Shown here one piece after another: positions 36,184-44,671 of a stretch of DNA of 64,000 bases; positions within the stretch are counted from its first letter, which is position 1, and each line of letters opens with the position of its first letter. Both the position numbers and the translations under genes were made by a program. The stretch comes from Ignavibacteria bacterium. Its GTDB lineage: Bacteria > Bacteroidota > Ignavibacteria > Ch128b. Location of the stretch: the NCBI GenBank assembly GCA_013177855.1, contig JABLYA010000001.1:1715573-1779572 (forward strand). Direction: 5' to 3'. Below the pieces are notes generated by a model. That model made no database searches, was not told the origin of the DNA, and saw nothing but the letters and a program-made list of their open reading frames with translations.

Positions 36184-37209
36184 ATGAAAAAGAGAAGTTT
36201 TTTAGTAGTTTTATTAGTATTCTTAGTTAATGTAGCCTTTGCGGGTGATGTTGCCCGCAAAGGTACAAATGGTGCCGAACAGTTGTTGATACCCGTTGGT
36301 GCGAAAAGTATTGCTACTGGTGGAGCTTTTATTGGTGATGTTAAAGGTGTTGAAGCAATTTATTACAATCCGGCAGGATTAGATCTTGCGGGTCGTTCGG
36401 AAGCAATGTTTAGTTATATGGATTATCTTGCAGATATAAAGGTTTCATATTTTGCTTTGAGTGCTAATCTTGGTGATTACGGAACATTCGGGTTAAGCTT
36501 CAAAACATTTAATCTTGGCGATATTCCGATCACAACATTCGATAACCCTGATGGAACAGGCGCAACTTATTCACCATCATTAATGACAGCTGGTTTAACA
36601 TATTCAAAACAAATTACAGATAGAGTATCAGCTGGAGCAACACTTAAAGTAATTTATGAATCAATTACTAATGTTTCAGCAACTGGTGCTGCAATAGATT
36701 TCGGTGTTCAGTATAAATTCCCAAATAATATGAGATTGGGAGTTGCAGTTACTAACATCGGAACAAATATGGCTTATAGAGGACCAGATTTACAGGTAAA
36801 AAATCAGATACCAGATAATCCGCCAGGTGCAGGTTTTGGTGTTTATGAACCCTCAACTGAAGAATTCCAAATTCCAAGCTATTTTGAATTGAGCACATCT
36901 TATAAATATGATTTCAATCAACAAAACTACTTGATGTTGGCTGGAAAATTCACCAACAATAATTTCTATGAAGATGTGCTTTCATTCGGATTGGAATATG
37001 GTTTCTTAAATACATTTTTCTTAAGAGGTGGATATAACTATCTGCTTGGTAGCAAACCAGAAGATAATATTTATGGTTTGACTCTTGGTGCAGGTGTTAG
37101 TTACAGTTTCGAGGGAAGTGTATTCTTTGATTTTGATTATGCTTATCGTGCAGTTCGTGACTTCCCAACTGGTGCACAACATGTATTTACGATTAAATTA
37201 GGTTTGTAG
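36184..37209 (+). CDS. PorV/PorQ-family outer membrane beta-barrel protein
   Basis: FadL-like barrel of the PorV/PorQ family; PorV shuttles T9SS substrates from the translocon to the attachment complex. It has a signal peptide (ending AFAGD). The family signature comes early: GAEQLLIPVGAKSIATGGAF, then GVEAIYYNPAGLDL, followed by alternating barrel strands and a C-terminal aromatic strand (HVFTIKLGL). ATG 36184 is chosen over 36169 because AGGGAT lies just upstream of it. At 341 residues the length is normal. Its place behind a T9SS-type cargo suggests a dedicated shuttle. It could instead be a general PorV or PorQ; sequence alone does not separate them. Confidence 0.85.
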   Translation: MKKRSFLVVLLVFLVNVAFAGDVARKGTNGAEQLLIPVGAKSIATGGAFIGDVKGVEAIYYNPAGLDLAGRSEAMFSYMDYLADIKVSYFALSANLGDYGTFGLSFKTFNLGDIPITTFDNPDGTGATYSPSLMTAGLTYSKQITDRVSAGATLKVIYESITNVSATGAAIDFGVQYKFPNNMRLGVAVTNIGTNMAYRGPDLQVKNQIPDNPPGAGFGVYEPSTEEFQIPSYFELSTSYKYDFNQQNYLMLAGKFTNNNFYEDVLSFGLEYGFLNTFFLRGGYNYLLGSKPEDNIYGLTLGAGVSYSFEGSVFFDFDYAYRAVRDFPTGAQHVFTIKLGL

Positions 37210-37234
37210 TAAACAACCAACAAGCTTGAAAGGA

Positions 37235-37278
37235 AAGGCTACCTGAAGTTGTTTATGCTTCGGGTAGCCTTTAATTTT
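37235..37278 (+). terminator. Intrinsic terminator of the TonB-receptor/PorV unit
   Basis: AAGGCTACCTGAAG (37235-37248) pairs with CTTCGGGTAGCCTT (37258-37271), with one G-T wobble, and is followed by TAATTTT. The next start codon is 15 bases after the stem, so the GWxTD gene probably relies on read-through or a promoter inside this region. Confidence 0.8.
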
Positions 37279-37285
37279 GTGTACT

Positions 37286-38650
37286 ATGAGAAAGATATTA
37301 ATAATTTTAATCAGCATTTTAATAGGCAACATTTTCGGTCAAAAACTGACCGAATCAAATGTCTTTTTAGACTATTCGAGATTTAAGTACAACTCAGATA
37401 GTGTTTATTTTGAACTTTATTATGGAATATCTAATAAGGCCTTGAAAGTAAGTGATAACATTAACGAAGCTGAGATAAGAGTAATTCTCAAAGATCAAAA
37501 TGATAATTTAGCTGGATACAGAAATTTTAGAATAGTGAATGAAATAAACGAACAAAACTTTGATGGCGAAAAGTATTTAACTGGCGTTCTTGGATTTAAA
37601 GTTCAACCTGGACAATATGCATTAAAGTTTGATGTGATAGATTATTTTGATTCTACAAATTCTATATCAATTTCATTTCCATTAAAAATAAGTTCCATCT
37701 CGACAAAGAATTTTGCATTAAGCGATATACAACTTTGCAGTAACATCATAGAAAATTCAGACAACGAGGGCTCGTATTTCTATAAAAACACTTACGAAAC
37801 TTATCCAAATCCGAGTAATGTTTATGGTGAGCAACTTCCAATATTGTTTTACTATATCGAACTTTATGATTTACTAAAAGGTGAGAATACTAATAACTTA
37901 AAATTAATTTCTAAGGTAATTGATGCTCAGGGTAGGGAAAAATATTCCAGAGAAAAACTTATTCAAAGGAAATATAATTCAATTGTTGAAGTTGGAGCAA
38001 TTAACATAACCAAGTATCCAAGTGGGACTTATACACTTGCTATTTACTTAATCGATTCGCTGAATAACTTTGGACTTGTTTCATCCAAAAAGTTTTACAT
38101 TTTTAACCCTCAGATAAAAGAAGAAATTGTTTCAAAAAGGACAGATGCTGACCTTCTTTCATCAGAATTTAGTGTAATGACGGAAGAAGAATTAAACTTA
38201 GCATTTGAACAATCAAAGTATATTGCTACAAGTGATGAGATAAAACGATGGAACTCACTCTCTGATCTTGATGCAAAGAAAAATTTCTTATTTAATTTCT
38301 GGAAACAACGAGACCCCGATCCAAATACTTCAGAAAACGAAAGAAAGATTGAATATTTTGAAAGAGTTAAGAAAGCTGATGAAATGTTTCGAGGTTCGAG
38401 AGAAAAAGGTTGGCGCAGTGATCGTGGTAGAGTTTATATAGTATATGGTGAACCTTCCGAAATTGATAGATATCCAAACGAAATGGATGCATATCCGTAT
38501 GAAATTTGGTCATACAACAACATCGAGGGTGGGGTAATATTTGTATTTGGAGATATTACAGGAACAGGTCAAATGATTCTTATACACTCTACACACAGAG
38601 GCGAAATGCATGACGAGAATTGGTTTAGGCGGGTTCAAAAAAGTCGATAA
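37286..38650 (+). CDS. GWxTD domain-containing secreted protein
   Basis: Periplasmic or surface protein with an N-terminal signal peptide (MRKILIILISILIGNIFGQ). The GWxTD domain is C-terminal (about 310-450): ARGGW-like REKGWRSDRGRVYIVYGEPSEID, then YPYEIWSYNNIEGGVIFVFGD. Here the motif reads GWRSD. The N-terminal part is beta-rich and probably Ig-like. The domain's biochemical role is unknown. The frame is open to TTG 37277, but ATG 37286 starts directly at the signal peptide and is preferred. It is followed by lipid A and LPS-core genes, suggesting an envelope role. Confidence 0.85.
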   Translation: MRKILIILISILIGNIFGQKLTESNVFLDYSRFKYNSDSVYFELYYGISNKALKVSDNINEAEIRVILKDQNDNLAGYRNFRIVNEINEQNFDGEKYLTGVLGFKVQPGQYALKFDVIDYFDSTNSISISFPLKISSISTKNFALSDIQLCSNIIENSDNEGSYFYKNTYETYPNPSNVYGEQLPILFYYIELYDLLKGENTNNLKLISKVIDAQGREKYSREKLIQRKYNSIVEVGAINITKYPSGTYTLAIYLIDSLNNFGLVSSKKFYIFNPQIKEEIVSKRTDADLLSSEFSVMTEEELNLAFEQSKYIATSDEIKRWNSLSDLDAKKNFLFNFWKQRDPDPNTSENERKIEYFERVKKADEMFRGSREKGWRSDRGRVYIVYGEPSEIDRYPNEMDAYPYEIWSYNNIEGGVIFVFGDITGTGQMILIHSTHRGEMHDENWFRRVQKSR

Positions 38651-38658
38651 ACATTTTG

Positions 38659-39525
38659 ATGAAAAATAAAATCGAGTATTTTTTATTAAGATTACTCTCC
38701 TTTGTAATATCAAGATTATCATTAAACTCTTCAAGAAGGCTGGCAAAATTGTTAGCCTTCATTTTTTATTATTTCATACCAATTCGTAAAGATCTTGTCT
38801 TTAAAAATTTAAAAATTGCTTTTCCCGATTTAAATGAGAATGAAACTAAGCGAATCGCAAAAAAAACTTACCAGAATTTGTTTATCGTTCTAATTGAAAT
38901 TTTGTATTTGCCATTTTTGGAAAAAGTTGAAATTGAAAATTTAATCAATATAAAAAATCCAGAGTTAATACATAAAGCCCTTTCCTTGAACAAAGGATTG
39001 ATTTTTGTTTCTGCTCACTTTGGAAATTGGGAAATACTCGCTTTATCGGCAGCACTTAGATTAAAAACTCAATTCTCTATTGTAACCAAACCGCTTCGAA
39101 ATCCATTTGTTGATAATTTTATCAATAGCTGGCGCACAAAATTTGGGAATAAAGTTGTTCCTTTAGGTTTATCAGTGAAAAATATTTTCAAGGAATTGCT
39201 TGAGAAGAAAATTATAGCATTGCTCGCAGATCAGAGGGCTAGTCAAAATTCTTTGGAATTAAATTTCTTTAACAAACTTACGCATGTTTATGAGGGTCCT
39301 GCTGTTTTATCTATCAAAACAGGAGCGCCCTTAATCTTTGCTGTTGCAATAAGACAAAGTGATTTTACCTATACGGTTGAATTACACGAAATTGAACCGC
39401 CTGATCAAGAAAATGATCAAGAAAAAATCAAGACTATGAGTGAAAAATATATATCGCTGCTTGAAGATTACATACGAATGTATCCTGAACAATGGCTCTG
39501 GTTTCATAATCGATGGAGACATTAA
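38659..39525 (+). CDS. Lysophospholipid/lipid A acyltransferase (LpxL/HtrB family)
   Basis: Inner-membrane acyltransferase that adds a secondary acyl chain to lipid A or a related glycolipid. The catalytic H-X4-E motif is HFGNWE (residues about 117-122). RNPFVDNFINSWRTKFG, LLADQRAS and the C-terminal PEQWLWFHNRWRH are family signatures. It has one N-terminal hydrophobic helix and 289 residues, the normal length. ATG 38659 is preferred over TTG 38656. It overlaps the next gene (heptosyltransferase) by 13 bases, so the two are coupled. Confidence 0.9.
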   Translation: MKNKIEYFLLRLLSFVISRLSLNSSRRLAKLLAFIFYYFIPIRKDLVFKNLKIAFPDLNENETKRIAKKTYQNLFIVLIEILYLPFLEKVEIENLINIKNPELIHKALSLNKGLIFVSAHFGNWEILALSAALRLKTQFSIVTKPLRNPFVDNFINSWRTKFGNKVVPLGLSVKNIFKELLEKKIIALLADQRASQNSLELNFFNKLTHVYEGPAVLSIKTGAPLIFAVAIRQSDFTYTVELHEIEPPDQENDQEKIKTMSEKYISLLEDYIRMYPEQWLWFHNRWRH

Positions 39526-40550
39526 TTAAAAATAATTTTGAAAGGATTCTGGTAATTCAAACCGCATTTCTCGGGGATGTTCTTTTAACTTTACCAGTTG
39601 CTCATCATCTTAAAAAAATAAATCCAGCCTATAAAGTAACTTTTTTAATTAAGAAAGAATTGCATCAGGTAAAAGATATTTATAGTGGCGTTGACGAGTT
39701 TATCTTTATTGATAAATCGAAATATCTATCATCTATCTTTGAAGTAGTCAAAAAAATCGAAAACAAATATGACATTGTGATTTCACCGCATCGTTCGGCT
39801 AGAAGCGCAATAATTTCTTTTTTGAGCAAGGCAAAGATTAGAATATCTTTCGATAAATCATCATTAAACTTTCTCTATTCACATATCGTGAATTATAGGC
39901 AAGAAATTCATGAAATACAAAGAAATTTGAGTCTATTAAGTTACTTTAATCCTAAATTAGATTGGAAAGAAAAAATTAAACTCAATTTAGATGACTATAT
40001 TTTCAACGATAAATTCATGTCATGGAAGTCTAATAAGGAATATATTGCTGTTATTGCACCTGGGACTGCCTGGGCGACTAAAAGATATCCGGAGTATTAT
40101 TATGCTGCATTAACTAAAAAATTAATTGAAGAAGGAATCAAGATAGTTCTAATAGGTTCAAGTGAAGATTTTGAAACTGGACTAAAGATTGAAAAATATG
40201 TTAATGCCGAGAATCATCTCCTAAATTTAGTTGGGAAATTAAAACTAAAAGAAAGTATTAGCTTAATTAATTTATCTAATCTTTTAATTTGTAATGATAG
40301 TGCACCGACACACATGGGAGTTTTTACTAATACACCTGTTCTGACCATTTACGGTTCTACAATTCCTCAATTCGGATTTTATCCTTTCCGTGATATTGAT
40401 AGAGTTGTTCAAATAGAAAATTTATACTGTAAACCCTGCGGAATACACGGTTATAAAAAATGCCCTGAAAGTCATTTCAGATGTATGATTGATTTGAAAC
40501 CTGATATTATTTATCAAAATGCGATTGAAATGATAAAAAAGCTTAATTAA
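39513..40550 (+). CDS. Glycosyltransferase family 9 protein (ADP-heptose:LPS heptosyltransferase type)
   Basis: Adds a heptose-type sugar to the LPS inner core or to another envelope glycan. GT9 features are ILVIQTAFLGDVLLTLPVAH at the N-terminus, IAVIAPGTAWATKRYP at the start of the second Rossmann domain, and LLICNDSAPTHMGVFTNTPVLTIYG, which binds the donor nucleotide. CKPCGIHGYKKCPESHFRCM near the C-terminus is typical of the WaaF group. It has 345 residues and overlaps the upstream acyltransferase gene by 13 bases. Confidence 0.9.
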   Translation: METLIKNNFERILVIQTAFLGDVLLTLPVAHHLKKINPAYKVTFLIKKELHQVKDIYSGVDEFIFIDKSKYLSSIFEVVKKIENKYDIVISPHRSARSAIISFLSKAKIRISFDKSSLNFLYSHIVNYRQEIHEIQRNLSLLSYFNPKLDWKEKIKLNLDDYIFNDKFMSWKSNKEYIAVIAPGTAWATKRYPEYYYAALTKKLIEEGIKIVLIGSSEDFETGLKIEKYVNAENHLLNLVGKLKLKESISLINLSNLLICNDSAPTHMGVFTNTPVLTIYGSTIPQFGFYPFRDIDRVVQIENLYCKPCGIHGYKKCPESHFRCMIDLKPDIIYQNAIEMIKKLN

Positions 40551-40573
40551 GCATTTTGTAATTTTGTATTGGT

Positions 40574-41461
40574 ATGATGAAGATATTAAAGAAAATTTTT
40601 CGATTTGATTACGAGCTACTTTTAGTTCCTAAAGACGCAACAAAGAATCTGAAGACTTATAGATTTAATTCAGTTAAAGCTTTATTATTAATTCTGCTTG
40701 TTTTAGTCTTTTCGAATCTGGCTCTTGTGCTTCTTATTACTTATACACCACTTGGTAAAATTTTACCAGATTCACCTTACCTTTCGAAAGAAGATTACGG
40801 ACAGATTGTAGAATTAAGAGAAAAAGTCCTGGCACTTTCTCGAGAAGTCGATCGAGTGCAAAAAATTAATGAACGACTTCAGTACATAATTGAAGGTAAG
40901 CCGATTCCAATTGATCCTCGAGACCTCGATACCAATTATCAAATTGAGAGGATGCGAAGAGACTCACTTAGAATTCTTGGCAAAAGCCGGTTATCAAATA
41001 ATCTCTATTTTATTTTTTTGAGGTTTCTTCAGGCCTTTCAAGAAGAACAATCTAAAAATTCGAACTCTGAGAAGAATAAAAATGAAATGCTCTTCTTTAT
41101 CAAACCAGCAGAAGGACTTGTAACAAGGGGTTTTAATAAAGAAATTTCTCATTATGGAATTGATTTTGGTATGCCAATTGGCTCGATTGTCAGAGCTTCA
41201 GCTTCGGGAATTGTCGTTTTTGCTGACTATACCATTAACGATGGATACAAAATAATTTTATCACATTCGAAAGGATACATTACTGTCTATAAACATTTAA
41301 GTCAGATTTTAAAAAAGGAAAGAGATTTTGTAAAACAGGGAGATATAATTGGTCTTTCGGGAAACACAGGAAAACTGACAACAGGACCGCATTTACATTT
41401 TGAAATTTGGAAATATCAAACACCACTCGACCCACAAAAAATATTGGTGGATTTAAAATGA
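40574..41461 (+). CDS. Membrane-anchored M23 peptidase (LytM-domain murein endopeptidase)
   Basis: Cell-wall peptidase cutting peptide cross-links. It has an N-terminal transmembrane segment (about 35-57), a coiled coil (about 70-100: LREKVLALSREVDRVQKINERLQ), and a C-terminal M23 domain (about 180-290) with the zinc motif HxxxD in SHYGIDFGMPIG, ending in GPHLHFEIW, which has the second HxH. It looks catalytically complete. Its last bases overlap the bactofilin start (ATGA at 41458-41461). M23 peptidases paired with bactofilins shape cells in other bacteria. ATG 40577 is an alternative start one codon downstream. Confidence 0.92.
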   Translation: MMKILKKIFRFDYELLLVPKDATKNLKTYRFNSVKALLLILLVLVFSNLALVLLITYTPLGKILPDSPYLSKEDYGQIVELREKVLALSREVDRVQKINERLQYIIEGKPIPIDPRDLDTNYQIERMRRDSLRILGKSRLSNNLYFIFLRFLQAFQEEQSKNSNSEKNKNEMLFFIKPAEGLVTRGFNKEISHYGIDFGMPIGSIVRASASGIVVFADYTINDGYKIILSHSKGYITVYKHLSQILKKERDFVKQGDIIGLSGNTGKLTTGPHLHFEIWKYQTPLDPQKILVDLK

Positions 41462-41814
41462 AAGACAAAAGAAATCAAATCGACGAATTATCATTAATTG
41501 CCAAGCATATTACATTCAAAGGCAATTTAAATGGCGCTGGAGATTTAAAGATTGATGGAAAAATTGAAGGCGATATCATTCTGGAAGGAAATTTATTTTT
41601 GACGGAGGATGCTCAAATAAAAGGTAATATACAGGTAAATAATTTCCAGTGTAATGGAATTGTTGAAGGTAATATACTGGTAAAAGAAAAATTTACAATT
41701 GGTTCTAAATCAAAAATTAATGGAGATATCAAAACAAAAATATTGATAATCGAAGAAGGTGCTGAGTTAAATGGGAAATGTTTGGCATCTAAAAGTAATT
41801 CCGAATCGGAGTAA
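41458..41814 (+). CDS. Bactofilin-family cytoskeletal polymer protein
   Basis: Small beta-helical polymer-forming protein. The repeats are seen in LNGAGDLKIDGKIEGDIILEG, IKGNIQVNNFQCNGIVEGNI and KSKINGDIKTKILIIEEGAEL. At 119 residues the length is normal. The start is ATG 41458, which overlaps the M23 peptidase stop and lies behind GGTGG; the frame stays open upstream to 41407, but that would lie inside the peptidase gene. The coupled arrangement suggests the bactofilin positions the peptidase to modify the cell wall locally. Confidence 0.92.
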   Translation: MKDKRNQIDELSLIAKHITFKGNLNGAGDLKIDGKIEGDIILEGNLFLTEDAQIKGNIQVNNFQCNGIVEGNILVKEKFTIGSKSKINGDIKTKILIIEEGAELNGKCLASKSNSESE

Positions 41815-41817
41815 GCT

Positions 41818-42069
41818 TTGTCAGGTAAGTTAATTGACAATCAAAGAAAAATTTTAAATGGTTACAAGAAAGTTGGACCTTATCTTGGATTAGGAACTCA
41901 ATTGGCTGCAACTGTTATTCTAATGTTTTATCTCGGTTACTGGCTTGATCAAAAATTTAGTACTTATCCTATTTTAATTATAATTTTTTCGTTTTTGGGA
42001 GGAGTTGCGGCAATCTATAACTTTATTAAATCGGTTTTGAAACTCACTTCTAAGGATAAAAAAGGTTAG
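41818..42069 (+). CDS. AtpZ/AtpI-family small membrane protein of the ATP synthase operon
   Basis: An 83-residue protein with two transmembrane helices (about 24-42 and 50-70), typical of the AtpZ/AtpI-like (F0F1-ATPase subunit) family; members assist c-ring assembly or Mg/Ca uptake. The motif YKKVGPYLGLGTQLAATVIL and the short GYWLDQKF loop match the family. The start is TTG 41818 with GGAG 8 bases upstream. It follows the bactofilin gene after 3 bases, so the ATP synthase genes may be co-transcribed with the envelope genes. Confidence 0.85.
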   Translation: MSGKLIDNQRKILNGYKKVGPYLGLGTQLAATVILMFYLGYWLDQKFSTYPILIIIFSFLGGVAAIYNFIKSVLKLTSKDKKG

Positions 42070-42071
42070 GA

Positions 42072-42443
42072 ATGATTAGTGTTTTAAGGAGTTTGTTTTT
42101 ATTTAATTTTATTCCGTTCGTTATTAGCCTTTTTATAATTTCTGATTCAAAAATTAAAATGAGTGTGTTCTGGGGGTGGTTAATCGTACTAACAAGTATT
42201 GTAGTTGGAATTTTAGCTTTCGAATTATCAAAGAACAAAGACAATAGAAATTTCCTTAAAATTTATTTTGGCGGGATGATTTTAAGGCTTATTTTATTGC
42301 TTTTGTTAATATTTCTAGTTTTGAAATACATTAGCATAAGTCCAATCAGTTTCTTATTTTCGCTATTCATTTTCTATGTAATTAACCAGATTATTGAGCT
42401 AAATTACATTTCAAAGTCATTGAAAAAGACAAAATATGTTTGA
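42072..42443 (+). CDS. Small integral membrane protein of the ATP synthase cluster (AtpI-like)
   Basis: A 123-residue, very hydrophobic protein with four predicted transmembrane helices (about 5-23, 29-49, 62-84, 88-108). It has no catalytic motif. Its place between AtpZ and atpB, with a 2-base gap upstream and an 8-base overlap with atpB downstream, is where AtpI or an equivalent assembly protein is found in relatives. Sequence similarity to AtpI is weak by eye, so the name is by position. Confidence 0.75.
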   Translation: MISVLRSLFLFNFIPFVISLFIISDSKIKMSVFWGWLIVLTSIVVGILAFELSKNKDNRNFLKIYFGGMILRLILLLLLIFLVLKYISISPISFLFSLFIFYVINQIIELNYISKSLKKTKYV

Positions 42444-43284
42444 TACAACACAAGCATTAAAAGATACCTTGCATGCTAAGGAAAGCTCGAGCAGTAGCTG
42501 GATAATTGAGCATATTACGGACAGCAACGTACTTGATTTTGAGCCATTTGGTGTGATCCATCTTCCATCCTTTGATATAAATTTATTTGGAATACATTTT
42601 CATTTAGCTGTTACAAAACATGTTGTTTTTCTCTGGCTTGCTGGTTTGATAGTGGCTTTTTTAATGATTTATACTGCAAGGAGCTACAAAAAAAGTTTAG
42701 TTCCAAAAGGTCTTGCAAATCTTGTTGAAATGATAATTGAATTCATTAAAGATGAAATTGTTACTCCTACTATTGGTGAAAAATATATCAAAACATTCTT
42801 GCCATTTTTGGGAACAATTTTCTTTTTCATTTTAACTTGTAATTTGCTTGGACTTTTACCTTATGGGGCAACAGCCACTTCAAATATTTCTGTAACTGGT
42901 TCGCTTGCTTTGTTAAGTTTTATTATGATTCAATTTGCTGGTATGAAAAAAAATGGCGTGATTGGTTATTTCAAAGGTTTAATTCCTCACGGTGTACCAG
43001 TTTTCCTTTTGCCTATTATGTTCGTTGTTGAAATTTTAGGTTTATTTACAAAACCATTTGCTTTGATGATCCGTCTTTTTGCGAATATGACTGCAGGTCA
43101 CGTTGTTATTTTAGCATTGATAGGTTTAATTTTTATATTGAAAACACCCATTATTTCACCTGTTTCAATTCTTTTTGCTCTGTTTATTTATTTACTTGAG
43201 TTACTCGTTGCGTTAATTCAAGCTTATATTTTTACAATGTTATCTTCACTATTTATTGGAATGGCAATTCATCAAGAACATTAA
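42436..43284 (+). CDS. atpB: F-type ATP synthase subunit a
   Basis: Membrane subunit forming the two proton half-channels beside the c ring. The essential Arg is R213 in LMIRLFANMTAGHV, followed by the last helix LLVALIQAYIFTMLSSLFI. It has about six helices; the first 45 residues are hydrophilic, with an amphipathic segment before helix 1. At 282 residues it lies within the Bacteroidetes/Chlorobi range. It overlaps the preceding small membrane protein gene by 8 bases. Confidence 0.95.
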   Translation: MFDTTQALKDTLHAKESSSSSWIIEHITDSNVLDFEPFGVIHLPSFDINLFGIHFHLAVTKHVVFLWLAGLIVAFLMIYTARSYKKSLVPKGLANLVEMIIEFIKDEIVTPTIGEKYIKTFLPFLGTIFFFILTCNLLGLLPYGATATSNISVTGSLALLSFIMIQFAGMKKNGVIGYFKGLIPHGVPVFLLPIMFVVEILGLFTKPFALMIRLFANMTAGHVVILALIGLIFILKTPIISPVSILFALFIYLLELLVALIQAYIFTMLSSLFIGMAIHQEH

Positions 43285-43305
43285 ACAAAATATGGAGGAA
43301 AAATA

Positions 43306-43533
43306 ATGGACCCATTATTGTTTGCATATTTAGCAGCAGGATTTGGAGCTGCATTAACAGTTATTGGTGCTGGATTCGGTATCGGTAAACTTGCCAGTGC
43401 GGCAATGGAAGCAAGTAGCCGTCAGCCAGAAGCACTCGGTGATATAAGAACATCGATGATCATTGCTGCTGCTTTGATCGAAGGTGTTTCTCTTTTTGCA
43501 TTAGTTATTTGTATTCTCTTAGCACTTAAATAA
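43306..43533 (+). CDS. atpE: F-type ATP synthase subunit c
   Basis: 75-residue hairpin forming the rotor ring. Helix 1 has GAGFGIGKLASAAMEA, the polar loop is SRQPEA, and helix 2 has the ion-binding Glu E59 (AALIEGVSLFALV). The residues after E59 are Gly-Val, and the helix 1 position that is Gln in Na+ rotors (GQG) is Ile here (GIG), so a proton-driven enzyme is expected. A strong TGGAGG SD precedes the ATG, consistent with the high copy number of c. Confidence 0.96.
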   Translation: MDPLLFAYLAAGFGAALTVIGAGFGIGKLASAAMEASSRQPEALGDIRTSMIIAAALIEGVSLFALVICILLALK

Positions 43534-43545
43534 AAGGAAGATAAA

Positions 43546-44094
43546 ATGTTTTCGTTATTAGGGTTGATGAATTTTCTCCTGCTTTACAGCGGCGGTGAAA
43601 AAGGCGGTTTGCTTGATGTCAATCCAGGCTTAATCTTCTGGACGATTGTAACATTTATCATCTTGCTTGTAATTCTTAAGAAGACCGCCTGGCAGCCAAT
43701 TCTCCAGGCATTAAAAGAGAGAGAAGATAATATTCGTTCCTCTCTTGAGAAAGCAGAAAAAGCTCGAAAAGAAGCTGAAGAAATTCTTGAACAGAACAAG
43801 AAAAATCTTGCCGAGGCTGAAGAGCAGGTTAGAAAAATTATTAATGAAGGCAGAGAATATGCGAATAAACTAAGAAATGATATTATCTCTAAGGCTAATG
43901 AAGAAGCTCAGAAGATGATTGAGTCAGCCAGGCTGGAAATTGAAAGCAAAAAGCAAGAAGCTCTGGGTGAATTAAAAGAAATTGTAGCTGATTTGTCAAT
44001 TCAGGCAGCGGAGAAAATTCTTCAGGAGACTCTCGATAAAGAGAAACACAAGAAACTTGTCGAAAGATTAATTCAAAATCTTCCAAAAGGTTGA
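43546..44094 (+). CDS. atpF: F-type ATP synthase subunit b
   Basis: Peripheral-stalk subunit with one N-terminal transmembrane helix (about 28-47, [20 protein letters not shown]) and a long charged helix rich in Glu/Lys/Ala (about 55-175) that reaches up to F1. At 182 residues the length is normal. Only one b gene is present, and atpH follows 1 base after the stop. Confidence 0.94.
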   Translation: MFSLLGLMNFLLLYSGGEKGGLLDVNPGLIFWTIVTFIILLVILKKTAWQPILQALKEREDNIRSSLEKAEKARKEAEEILEQNKKNLAEAEEQVRKIINEGREYANKLRNDIISKANEEAQKMIESARLEIESKKQEALGELKEIVADLSIQAAEKILQETLDKEKHKKLVERLIQNLPKG

Positions 44095-44095
44095 A

Positions 44096-44650
44096 ATGCT
44101 GAACACAAAAGTCACAAATAGATACGCAAAAGCTTTGCTTGATTTAGCAGTTAGTGAAAATCTTCTTGATGTGATTGTTAAGGATCTTGAATTTGTCCAG
44201 AATAATGTATTATCTCTTCGAGAGCTTTATCTCCTGATTAAAAGCCCAATAGTTAAGCGTGATAAAAAGCGAAAAATATTTGCAGAACTTTTTAAAGATA
44301 AAATTTCAGAAACATCCCTGAAGTTTTGTGAACTTATTATTAATCGTCAACGTTCTGATTTGCTTCTGGATATCATCAAAAGATTCTTACAAATGAAAGA
44401 TGAATATCTAAATATTAAGAGCGTTTTGGTAAGATCCGCATTTGAACTTGATGAGAAACACATTAACGAACTAAAATCGGTTCTTGAAAATAATCTTGGC
44501 AAAAAAGTTAATATTAATCTTTTGATTGATAAAAATCTTTTAGGCGGATTTATCGTTCAAATTGACGATACTTTGATAGATGCTTCATTAAAGCATCAGC
44601 TCGAATTACTTCGAAAGAAATTTTTATTCGGAACTGAAAAACTGAATTAG
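44096..44650 (+). CDS. atpH: F-type ATP synthase subunit delta
   Basis: Joins the peripheral stalk to the top of F1. Family features are the N-terminal VTNRYAKALLDLAVSENLLD and the C-terminal LGKKVNINLLIDKNLLGGFIVQIDDTLID. At 184 residues the length is normal. It is separated by 21 bases from atpA. Confidence 0.94.
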   Translation: MLNTKVTNRYAKALLDLAVSENLLDVIVKDLEFVQNNVLSLRELYLLIKSPIVKRDKKRKIFAELFKDKISETSLKFCELIINRQRSDLLLDIIKRFLQMKDEYLNIKSVLVRSAFELDEKHINELKSVLENNLGKKVNINLLIDKNLLGGFIVQIDDTLIDASLKHQLELLRKKFLFGTEKLN

Positions 44651-44671
44651 AAACAAAAGAGGTGAATTGCA

